64,000 nucleotides of DNA from a virus: IMG/VR virus record IMGVR_UViG_3300049460_000123, positions 29,509 to 93,508 of that record; one strand, given 5' to 3'. Made by a program: the position numbers and the translations under genes. The notes beneath the pieces were generated by a model. The model was given only the letters and a program-made list of their open reading frames with translations, was not told the DNA's origin and did no database searches. This document shows, one piece after another, positions 15,585 to 23,800 of this stretch; the stretch's first letter is position 1; every line of letters starts with the position of its first letter.

Positions 15585-16690
15585 CCGAGCACCGTAGAGC
15601 GGATACCGTGAATCGCCGTCATCAGCCCACCATTCGAGCCCTTCGGACCATTCAGGATGTAGTCGATTGTGTCGCGGTACTTGTCCATGTCGACCGACAT
15701 CGACTGCGACAGACCGTCCGCGCTGATCGAGCCGGACTGAGGCAGGAACCCGTCCTCGATCGACTTGAGCACCGCCAGCTTTTTGATTGCGTCAATGAGC
15801 TCCGGATACTCCGCGCGCGCGTTCGCGATGCCGGCGACGTACTTTAGGTTCAGCATGAACGGGATCGTGCGACCGGCCGCGACCGCCTGCATAATGAACG
15901 ACGACAGCGGCACGGCGACGGCATACGTCGACGGTACGAGGCGGATCACGCCGTAATGCTGATCGAGGCGGATCCAGTCTTGCGGGATCTCGAACACCAT
16001 CGCCGCCGGATCCGGATAGGCGAACTTCATCATCTGGATCGACTGGACAGGCTTTTGACGCGTCGCGATGTAGCCCCACGAATCGCCCTCAAAGAAGGCC
16101 GGGCCATAGTCGTAAGGCGGATCGATCGCCCACGGCATGCCGGGCGGAAGGCTCGCGAGATCGTCGGCAGTCGGATCGGACGGAAAGAACTGCGTCGGCA
16201 CGAGCGGCACGCGCAGCGTATGCGCGATCGACGACTCAGCCGCGAGCAGCTTTCCCCACAGGTAGTCATCCGAGAGCACCTGGCCGGCGAAGAAGTTGGC
16301 CGATGCCATGAACAGGCTATCCGCGCGCAGCTCCTCGATCACAATGTCCTTGATGAACAATTGCGAGCGCGTTGCCGAACCGGCCGACTCGACATGGATC
16401 AGGAAGCGCTTTGCGAGCGCCGGCGCCGAGCTCGTGACGACCAGCATACAGTCGCCCACCGGGACGACATCCATCGCCGCAGCGTCGAACGACACCACGA
16501 CGACGCCCGCCGACCAGTCCGCGCCCGGATCTGCAGCCGCAGACGTCGTCGCCGGACACAGCGCCGTATGGCCGTCCATCGCGACGAGTTGGGCCTGCAC
16601 CGTCGAAGTGTCGGCGATCGCCACCGGCGCACCGTTGACTTGGACGGTAACGGGAAATTGTGCTGCAATCCCAGTGAGAATCGTTGTCAC
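15581..16690 (-). CDS. Virion structural protein, head-tail region
   Basis: 369 aa with GTG start at 16690. Residues 1-110 look like a beta-sandwich decoration domain (QFPVTVQVNGAPVAIADTS...); residues about 125-360 are mixed, with long loops (PPGMPWAIDPPYDYGP) and a C-terminal helical part (ELIDAIKKLAVLKSIEDG). No named family recognised. It follows a strong terminator, so it begins or restarts a transcript. Confidence 0.5.
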   Translation of the reverse strand: MTTILTGIAAQFPVTVQVNGAPVAIADTSTVQAQLVAMDGHTALCPATTSAAADPGADWSAGVVVVSFDAAAMDVVPVGDCMLVVTSSAPALAKRFLIHVESAGSATRSQLFIKDIVIEELRADSLFMASANFFAGQVLSDDYLWGKLLAAESSIAHTLRVPLVPTQFFPSDPTADDLASLPPGMPWAIDPPYDYGPAFFEGDSWGYIATRQKPVQSIQMMKFAYPDPAAMVFEIPQDWIRLDQHYGVIRLVPSTYAVAVPLSSFIMQAVAAGRTIPFMLNLKYVAGIANARAEYPELIDAIKKLAVLKSIEDGFLPQSGSISADGLSQSMSVDMDKYRDTIDYILNGPKGSNGGLMTAIHGIRSTVLG

Positions 16691-16700
16691 GTTTATTCCA

Positions 16701-16738
16701 AAGAAAAAGGCCGCCGGCGGATCAGTCCGACGACGGCC
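16701..16738 (-). terminator. Intrinsic terminator after small capsid-region genes
   Basis: Long imperfect stem GGCCGTCGTCGGA / TCCGCCGGCGGCC on the minus strand, followed by TTTTTCTTT. Confidence 0.75.
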
Positions 16739-16759
16739 TCGTGGCAGAAAGCGGCCGGG

Positions 16760-16957
16760 TTACTGACGCGCAGCCAGCGTCTTGACCGCACTCACAGTCG
16801 TCAGGTTCAGGCCGGCGAGCGCCGCCGCCGTCAGCGCTGCGAGCAGTGCGTTGTGCTGCGTGATCAGATCCTCGAGCACCGAACCGAGCTGCACGTCGGC
16901 AGCAGCCGGCGCGAGCTTGTTCAAGCGTGCAACGAGGGTTTTTTCAGTCAGAGCCAT
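16760..16957 (-). CDS. Small helical capsid-region protein, unknown
   Basis: 65 aa, alanine/leucine-rich helix (LLAALTAAALAGLNL) with N-terminal KLAP. Follows the 92-aa gene by 16 nt and precedes a terminator. Could be a head completion or accessory capsid protein; no family recognised. Confidence 0.55.
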   Translation of the reverse strand: MALTEKTLVARLNKLAPAAADVQLGSVLEDLITQHNALLAALTAAALAGLNLTTVSAVKTLAARQ

Positions 16958-16973
16958 GAATTACCCTTTTGGG

Positions 16974-17252
16974 TTATGCCGTCGGCTCAGTCGCATCAGC
17001 GGCAGGCTTCTGCGCGGGCGCAGCAGGTGCAGCAGGTGCGGCCGGGACTTCGGCCGGGATCAGCGGAGCTTGAGCAGCAGCGGCGTCCTTCGCCGCATTC
17101 TTGCCATGCAACACGTAGCCCTTGATTGTCAGAAGTACCGCAGCGACATCGTCCTCGATCTCCTCCGAGATCATGCCGAGTTTGTGCGAGACGAACTTGA
17201 TGCCGTTGACCAGCTCAGAACCGTTTTCGAGCGTCCAAATAACCTTTGCCAT
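16974..17252 (-). CDS. Small protein with proline/alanine tail
   Basis: 92 aa. Residues 1-55 are folded-looking (VIWTLENGSELVNGIKFVSHKLG...AAVLLTIKGYVLHG); the last 35 are a disordered Ala/Pro run. It lies directly downstream of the major capsid gene, so a capsid decoration or stabilising protein is plausible. Confidence 0.55.
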   Translation of the reverse strand: MAKVIWTLENGSELVNGIKFVSHKLGMISEEIEDDVAAVLLTIKGYVLHGKNAAKDAAAAQAPLIPAEVPAAPAAPAAPAQKPAADATEPTA

Positions 17253-17277
17253 ACCACCTCCGAGAATTTTTTCAGAA

Positions 17278-17303
17278 GGCCGCGCACCTCACGATACGCG
17301 GCC
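17278..17303 (-). terminator. Hairpin after major capsid gene (weak terminator or RNA stabiliser)
   Basis: GGCCGCG-N12-CGCGGCC, a perfect 7-bp stem 22 nt after the capsid stop codon. No T-run follows on the minus strand, so it may protect the 3' end of the capsid mRNA rather than terminate efficiently. Confidence 0.4.
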
Positions 17304-17324
17304 CGCCCTACTACCTACGAACGA

Positions 17325-18830
17325 TTACTCGTTCGCGAACGGCCGCCACACGGCATTGCTGGCGAGCACGTTCTTGATGTAGCCGTGATGCTTCGGCTTC
17401 GTCATCCGCAGATACCCGAACAGGAACTGGAACCACGAGATAACCGGAACGCCACCCACGCCGAACGGCAGCGGGATCTTGGTCATCGGCTGGAACTGGC
17501 GCCAGCCGATCGCGTCCGCCGATTGCTGCATGTTCAGCAGCGGCACGGTCGACGTACCCGGGATGTCGCGGTTCAGATCGGTGTACGTGGTCGACGCACC
17601 GGTCTTCTTGACGATCTTCACGAGGCGCAGATCGGCGATACCGTTCGTACCGTTCTGACGGCTGCGATAGATCGCGTAGCCGGATTCCAGACCCGATGCC
17701 GACTGGGTGATCGTGATCACCGGAGCGGCGCCAGTCGCGACTGCTTGCTGCGTGCTGATCACTGCCTGGGTCATACCTTCACCGTTCGCGCCGATCGCCG
17801 CGACTGCCCAGTAGTAGTTGCCGGCACGCGTCGAGCTGAACTGCGAGGACGCGCTCGTCGGCGCCGGGTTGACGGCGATTGCGGCCGGCTTGAACGCGAC
17901 GTTGGCGGCAGCGATCGCCGGATAGTTCACTTCAAACGGCGAGATCATGGGGTTGTTCTCGTCGTGCAGGAACGTGTCCATGTTCGTGCGCAGCACGCCG
18001 TTGGTCAGGCGGATGCCCTCAACGTGTCCGCCGATCTGCGGAGTGTTGCTACCCGTCGGCATCCAGCGATACGCCGGATCGAGGCCGCTGTTCAAGTCGT
18101 TCTGCAGCGAGACCGGCAGGAACACGTCGGTCGAACGGCCCCACGAACCATAACGGCTCACGGCGACGTTGATCTGCGAGAACGGCGTCACGCTGTCGAG
18201 CTTTGCGCCTTGCATGTCGATCACGTTGTCGCCGCTCATCGTGCCAGCCGCGATTTCCTTGTCGATCTGCGCGAAAATGCCGTCGAACTGCGTCGGCGAT
18301 GCGTCAGCGTTGCCGTGGAACAGCAGGTATTCAGCGTCGGTCAGGAGCTGAAGCGCGCCGTTGCGTTCCTCGACTGCGGTCGATTCGACGATGTTCTTGC
18401 CGATGTTCAGCACGTAGCCGACTTGACGCAGCGACATCAGGAACTTGACGAGACCCACTTCACGCGAGTAGTCGCCCTGCGCAGCGCGGACCGTGCCCAT
18501 CTGCGAGTTGGTCGAGCCACCGAGGAAGCCGCCCACGCTATTCTGACGCGTGTATTCGTCGACGATGTTCGTCGCGTTCGTGCGAGCCAGGCGATTGAAC
18601 AGCGTGAAGTGTTCGTTTTCCTGAATGGTCGACTTCATCGCCGTGTCGAGCGACTGCACGCCCAACGCACCGCCGCCCGTCAGGGTTGCGACGTCGGTCT
18701 GATAGTTGCTCGCCTGAAGCGCCTTTTGCAGGTCATCAAATGCGCTCAACGAGCCACCCGACGAGCCACCCAGCGACGGAACTGCTCCGCCGGGCGCAAC
18801 GCCGGAAAATTGGTTCAAAATGTTGCTCAT
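17325..18830 (-). CDS. Major capsid protein
   Basis: 501 aa. The N-terminus is Gly/Ser-rich; residues about 55-320 show the HK97-type capsid features (NEHFTLFNRLARTNATNIVDEYTR..., LVKFLMSLRQVGYVLNIGKNI, a long central helix and ...WMPTGSNTPQIGGHVEGI). Residues about 340-435 look like an inserted Ig/fibronectin-like domain (STRAGNYYWAVAAIGANGEG...GYAIYRSRQNGT), after which the capsid fold resumes. GAGGT precedes the ATG by 4 nt. Follows protease and scaffold-like genes in the expected order. Confidence 0.85.
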   Translation of the reverse strand: MSNILNQFSGVAPGGAVPSLGGSSGGSLSAFDDLQKALQASNYQTDVATLTGGGALGVQSLDTAMKSTIQENEHFTLFNRLARTNATNIVDEYTRQNSVGGFLGGSTNSQMGTVRAAQGDYSREVGLVKFLMSLRQVGYVLNIGKNIVESTAVEERNGALQLLTDAEYLLFHGNADASPTQFDGIFAQIDKEIAAGTMSGDNVIDMQGAKLDSVTPFSQINVAVSRYGSWGRSTDVFLPVSLQNDLNSGLDPAYRWMPTGSNTPQIGGHVEGIRLTNGVLRTNMDTFLHDENNPMISPFEVNYPAIAAANVAFKPAAIAVNPAPTSASSQFSSTRAGNYYWAVAAIGANGEGMTQAVISTQQAVATGAAPVITITQSASGLESGYAIYRSRQNGTNGIADLRLVKIVKKTGASTTYTDLNRDIPGTSTVPLLNMQQSADAIGWRQFQPMTKIPLPFGVGGVPVISWFQFLFGYLRMTKPKHHGYIKNVLASNAVWRPFANE

Positions 18831-18854
18831 ATTTACCTCGAGTTGCGCCTGAAA

Positions 18855-19511
18855 TTAGGCAAGTACTTTGGAAACCAGCGCCGTGTCGATCGCGACGTTG
18901 GAACGCAGGGAGACGTCGATGGTCGTGAATTCGAGACCAGTGATACGGCCAGCGCTAAATGCCGCATCGGACTTCGCCAGGAACTCTTGCGCAGTCAAAC
19001 CTTCTTCGGCTTGCGACTTCGCGAGCGGAGCAGCGCCGGCGGCGACCTTCTCACTCACGGCGAGCACCGTCTTGCGACCGCGACCCTTGCCGGCGAGCTC
19101 GTCGACACGTGCGGTCAACGACTTGATCAGCGCGGTCTGCGTCTTCACGAGGCCCAGCGTCGATTCGAGCGCCTTAGCCATCGTGCTTTCGTGCTCACCG
19201 ACTTTGCCCTTGAGCGCGCCGATGTCTTCCATCAGGGACTTGACGAGCTCGGTACCGTCGATTGCATCGACCGCGTTACCTTCTGCGTCCGTCAGCGACA
19301 GCGACTTGCCGAACGGCGTTGCGTCTTCGCCCTCGCCTTCGCCTTCGCCTTCTTCGCCTTCGCCTTCACCCTCGCCATCACCTTCGCCGCCGCCTTCACC
19401 AGCGGCAGCTTGGATTTTTTTGTCATCCTTGCTGTCGTCCGCCGGGAGAGCCTTGGTCAATGCTTCGTTCTCGGCCTGCAGCTCGCCGAGCAACTGTTCA
19501 AACTGACTCAT
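18855..19511 (-). CDS. Capsid scaffold-like acidic protein
   Basis: 218 aa. Residues about 38-63 are a low-complexity Gly/Glu tract encoded by 6-bp tandem repeats; then helical segments (LVKSLMEDIGALKGKVGEHES..., LVKTQTALIKSLTARVDELAGKG) suited to coiled-coil scaffolding. The gene lies between protease and major capsid, where scaffolds sit; the overlap with the protease gene is 4 nt. Scaffolding role is inferred from position and composition. Confidence 0.6.
   Translation of the reverse strand: MSQFEQLLGELQAENEALTKALPADDSKDDKKIQAAAGEGGGEGDGEGEGEGEEGEGEGEGEDATPFGKSLSLTDAEGNAVDAIDGTELVKSLMEDIGALKGKVGEHESTMAKALESTLGLVKTQTALIKSLTARVDELAGKGRGRKTVLAVSEKVAAGAAPLAKSQAEEGLTAQEFLAKSDAAFSAGRITGLEFTTIDVSLRSNVAIDTALVSKVLA
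19329..19400. repeat. GCCTTC-type hexanucleotide repeat tract
   Basis: About 12 tandem near-copies of a 6-bp unit (gccttc and variants) encode the Gly-Glu run of the scaffold-like protein; such tracts change length readily by slippage in steps of two codons. Confidence 0.8.
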
Positions 19512-20416
19512 GACTTACTCCGTTTGTTGAGTCCTACTTTCAAATCGCGCATAAAGCGCTCCGTGTATTCAGCCGCCTCGTCGAGAGAGAGGCCGAAATG
19601 TCTTGCGCAGTGCTTGACGATGTCGCGCGCGTTCGGCTTGGCTAGAAGCCCGCTGCGCATATCACCGGCGAGCCTGTCGCGGAAGTCGAAATAGTTGGCG
19701 GGCTTGCCCATGTCGAGCGATTGCTTACCGAGTGCGGCGCCGCCAGTGAGCGATGCGCTATCGGTGCCGTAGCCGGCCTCGAGCGCCTTCGCGAAATCCA
19801 GTCCGCTCGCGCCCCAGCACTTCGCCAGCGCGTCGAAAGGGATCGTCTGAGCCGTCGGCAGGTTCTGATTCACGGGCGTGCGACTCAGCGCGACGTTCGT
19901 CCAGCGGACCTTTTCAACGACTCCAATCTTGTTTTTCGTCTCCGGATCGATCTGCACGCTCTTTGCCAGCACGGCGCCGCCAACGGACGGATACCAGCGC
20001 GCCGGCGGATTGAGATTCGTCATCGAGTCCCAAACCATATTTGCGTTCTTAGCCAGATCCGTATCGCCGCTATAGAGCTGCGACTTGACGAACGTGCGGC
20101 GCCCCTCGATCCGAACCTGCGTCGGGCGGCCGATCTCGTACAACTCGTGATTCGGGAGTCCGACGTAACCCGTGCGCGGGTTCGGTTTGCCGAGCAGGCT
20201 GTAGTGATCCAGATCGACGTTGCCGAACTTGAGGTAGTGGTCAGCGCTATCCTCGAGCGCTTTAGCCATTACCCGTTCGTTCTGCTGATCGACCTTTTCA
20301 TTGCTCGCCTCGAAATAGATGAAGCGATCTCCGCCTTCTTCGGCAGGGATTGCTTTGAACATCGACTCGATCTTTAGAAAATCGGGGATGTCTGCGAGGA
20401 GTTGTGTGTCGTCCAT
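19508..20416 (-). CDS. Prohead protease-like protein (XkdF type)
   Basis: 302 aa. Residues about 30-100 (FIYFEASNEKVDQQNERVMA, then HYLKFGNVDLDHYSLLG) match XkdF-type capsid maturation proteins, with the conserved His of DLDH. It stands just before scaffold-like and capsid genes. The C-terminal 50 residues are helical (ARHFGLSLDEAAEYTERFM). The ATG is 15 nt from GTCGTGAC. Catalytic residues were not established, so 'protease' is a family-level inference. Confidence 0.65.
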   Translation of the reverse strand: MDDTQLLADIPDFLKIESMFKAIPAEEGGDRFIYFEASNEKVDQQNERVMAKALEDSADHYLKFGNVDLDHYSLLGKPNPRTGYVGLPNHELYEIGRPTQVRIEGRRTFVKSQLYSGDTDLAKNANMVWDSMTNLNPPARWYPSVGGAVLAKSVQIDPETKNKIGVVEKVRWTNVALSRTPVNQNLPTAQTIPFDALAKCWGASGLDFAKALEAGYGTDSASLTGGAALGKQSLDMGKPANYFDFRDRLAGDMRSGLLAKPNARDIVKHCARHFGLSLDEAAEYTERFMRDLKVGLNKRSKS

Positions 20417-20431
20417 GAGATAAATTCTCGT

Positions 20432-20439
20432 GTCACGAC
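20432..20439 (-). promoter_or_regulatory. GTCGTGAC late-start motif
   Basis: Exact 8-mer, 15 nt before the ATG at 20416. It lies just after the terminator at 20485-20510, as expected for the start of a new transcript. Confidence 0.65.
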
Positions 20440-20484
20440 TTCAACCCACCGCATCACTTGATCGAAAAAAAGCAAGTCGGAAAA

Positions 20485-20510
20485 AGAAAAAGGCACCCGA
20501 AGGTGCCTTT
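20485..20510 (-). terminator. Strong intrinsic terminator with UUCG loop
   Basis: AAAGGCACC-TTCG-GGTGCCTTTTT on the minus strand: a perfect stem, an extra-stable UUCG tetraloop and a T-run. Ends the unit containing the helicase and the 86-aa gene. Confidence 0.9.
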
Positions 20511-20528
20511 CATTGGAGAGGATGCTAG

Positions 20529-20789
20529 TTAGGATTGCCCGAGGTTCTCTTTTGCCTTGGCGATTACCTGGTGCAGCGTGCCGCGCTCATTGATCAAATC
20601 CTGATACTTCGCGACCTCCTTCTCGTCGCCGGCGAGCGCCGCCGTGCGCGCGGGTTCGAGCTGGGCCTCGACGGCCTCGAGCCGATCCGTCGCCATCTTC
20701 AGAATTTTCCGCTCCATCGCATCGGTTTGATTCGCCATCGCGGCGAGCTCGCCCAAGTCGCCACGGACTTTATCGGGATTCGGTTTCAT
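20529..20789 (-). CDS. Small coiled-coil protein, unknown
   Basis: 86 aa, almost wholly helical (MERKILKMATDRLEAVEAQLEPART...KYQDLINERGTLHQVIAKAKENL). GGAGGAGC lies just upstream of the ATG. Last gene before a strong terminator. Could be an internal head protein or a partner of the preceding helicase; no family recognised. Confidence 0.6.
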   Translation of the reverse strand: MKPNPDKVRGDLGELAAMANQTDAMERKILKMATDRLEAVEAQLEPARTAALAGDEKEVAKYQDLINERGTLHQVIAKAKENLGQS

Positions 20790-20830
20790 TGCGCTCCTCC
20801 GCGCGGTCTAGGTTATGGCGGACAGTATAA

Positions 20831-23800
20831 TCAAAAAAGATCATGTGTGTCAGATTGTTGCGCCGCTTGCCGCTGCTTCAGGAAGTACGCGACGCCCGTG
20901 TCGTCGAGACCCTCGAGCGACGAGCTCATGAGATCCCGCATCCCGTATTTCTTTTCGAGGCGATCGCGCGCCCGCGTCTCCTCCGGATGGTTTGCCTGCA
21001 TGTCGATCAGCTCGACATTGCGGGTTTGCCCGAGGCGATGGATCCGCGCATTACGCTGCGCATGCGTCTTCGCCGTCGCCGGGATGTCGTGCTGGATCAG
21101 GTACTCGCCTGATTGCAGGTTCATGCCGACGGCGCCGGCGTCCGACGCGATCAGGATGTCCGCTTGCGCTTCGCCCTTCTCAGGGTTGAACATCGAACGC
21201 TTGCGATCCTTTTCCTTGGCGGTATCGCTACCCGTGATCGTCACCACGCGCTTACCCTGCTTTTCCAGCCGCTCACGGATAGCCTCGACCGCTGCGCGAT
21301 TCCGCGCAAACACGACGCCCTGCTTGTTGCCGCGCGCCTGCACGAGATCCGCGATCCGGTTCACCTTGGCGTTATCCGGATGCGTATCAATGATTCGCTG
21401 CATCGCGGACGACTTCATGATGCCGATGCTTTTTTGCAACGCCTCAGCGATTTTCTCGTGATCCGCCTCCGGCACGCCCTCGAACGACGACGGAGAGATA
21501 GCCTTGATCGCCGCGACGTCCACCTTGCCACGCATGCGCGCGATACGAGCGGCCGCCAGGTTCGACGACAGCGTGTCCATAGCCGTGCGCTGAGCCGGCG
21601 TCAGATCGACCGTCTCGCGCTTGCGCGACGCCTCGACGTCCGGCGTGATCTGTGCCGGAAACGTGTAGCGCGCCATCTCGCGTTTCAGGGCGTCTTTCGA
21701 TGCCATCGTGTCAGCGCCATACCGGCGCATGAACGCGGCCCGGTCCTGATAGCGCTTAGGATCGAGCTTTTGCAGCATCGAATACACCTCCGACGTGTCG
21801 TTCTTAAACCCCGACTCGCCCGACGCATAGGTGTAATACGGCGTGTGCGCGGACAGCGCGTCCGTCACGTTCGCCAACGTCGAATTCTCCTTGCCGGCGC
21901 GGTTGAGCGTGTCATGCGCCTCGTCGATGAACGACGCGTCGAAGTTGATCCCCTCCTTGTCCATGACGCCCTTGATCCACGCCTGGCGATCGTCCGGCGT
22001 CATCTTGCCGAGCTGCTCCGTCATCGCATTCTCATCGATGCCGGCGTGCGTGGCGCCGAGGTGCACCATGTCGCCCCGGAATGACTGGTGTGTCATCACG
22101 CAGATATGCGTGTCCGGATCCTTGTACGCCGCAATGCGCGACTCCTGCGACGCACCCGGCTCGATATGCCACTTGAATTTGCCGGGCTCGAGCAGGCGCA
22201 ATGCCTCGCCGCTGAACTGCCCTTGCACGACGCTGGGCACCAGCATGACGCTGCGCTTGACCTTGCCGAGACCGTGCAGGTGCGCGAACCCGCCGAGCAT
22301 GACGTTGGTCTTGCCGGATCCGGCGCCGAATGCCAGGCCGAGGCGCTTGTTCTCCGCCAGCATCTTGATCGCGCGCTGCTGATTCGCGTACTTGCCGTTC
22401 ATCGACACGTTCCACATCTTTGTCGGCTTGCCGGGCTTGAAATTCTTTCCGACGATTCCCATCATGCCGGCGAGCTGGCGTTCCGCCTCGTGCCCGATCG
22501 TGTGCCGCTCGTCGCCGGCGAGCGCGCGCTCTTTCGGCTCCTCAGCGCCGCCGAACATATCCGGCTCGTCGCCCGCGAAGAATCCCATCTGGCTTTGTTC
22601 GAACGCCTCGCGCTGATCGCGCGCCGCGTCGAGCTTGTCGGAAACACTGCCCGACGCATACCGGCCGCCGGAGCGCTCGCGCAGACTATCCGTGAGCTCG
22701 CGCTCGCGTGCGCGGCGCGCGTCGCGCGCGGCATGGTCCGTCGCGTCCAGATGATTCAGATTGTTGCGCACGACTGCGCGGCCGATCTTGAGCGGGTTGC
22801 CCGGATTCAACTTGTTGTGCGCCTCCGCGAACGAGCGCGACACCTTCGACTTGATCAGATCCTGGACGGCCTCGTATGCCTTGGCATTGCCGCCCATCGT
22901 CTCGAGGTACTTGCCCCACGTCAGCGACGACGCATTGATCTTGCCCGCGAGCTCGTCGCGCTGCGACTTCCAATCCGTCCACTCAGGATTCTCCGTCGAG
23001 TCGCCGAACATATCGGTCGTCTCTTTCTCCGGCTCGTTCGCCGTCAGCCGCTCGAGATCCTGGCGCATCGCGCCGGCCTCCGGGCTTTCCTTGGCGACGT
23101 TCTTGTAGAAGTGCTCACGCAGCGCGGCCTGATCCTGATTCGTCAGATCGCCGATCTGCTTGTACGCCGCCGTCCCCTCCGGCGTCTCCGCCAGCGCGCG
23201 ATGCAGCGCCTCGACGGACTTCTGGTCGACCGTGAACTTCTGCCGGTTCATCGGCGATCGCGTCGCGCCGTGCCGCGCCTCGACGAACTCGTCGGCATAC
23301 TTGTCGAACGAGTCGCCCAGCTCCTCAGCGCGGCGCATGTTGCCGTCTTCGCCCTTGAGCGGCGCGACCGCGTCGAGCGCCGTGCGGTATTGCTCCGCGC
23401 TGGCCGCGCCGACCTGCTGGAAGAAGTCGCCCGACTGGATGTCCGCGACGATATCGCCCGGCGCATCGCCGTCAGCCGTGCGGCCGCCGATGTAGTCACG
23501 CAGCGATTGCTCGAGATCCTCGCCCGGCGCGAACGGTTCCGCAATGCGCGGCGCGACGCCCGGCTGAACGTTCATCGCGAGATCCGGCCGGTTTGCGACG
23601 CCCAGCGGGAGCCAGTCGTCCTCGTCCTGGCCGCCGGCGATGATGTCGAGGTTTCGCTTAACCTGCTCGATGTCCGCTCGATCGATCGGCTTTGCCAGCC
23701 GGTCCATGCCGGCGCCGTGCACCGTCAGGAACGTGTCGCCGCCGACATTCTCGATCTGGTAATCGCCGCGCTGCAGGCCAATGGCGCGCGCCTGGCGGAT

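Noticed and set aside
16782-19694. A 970-codon open frame on the plus strand
   Set aside because: Antisense to capsid, scaffold-like and protease genes; the arginine-rich composition is that of a frame shadow.
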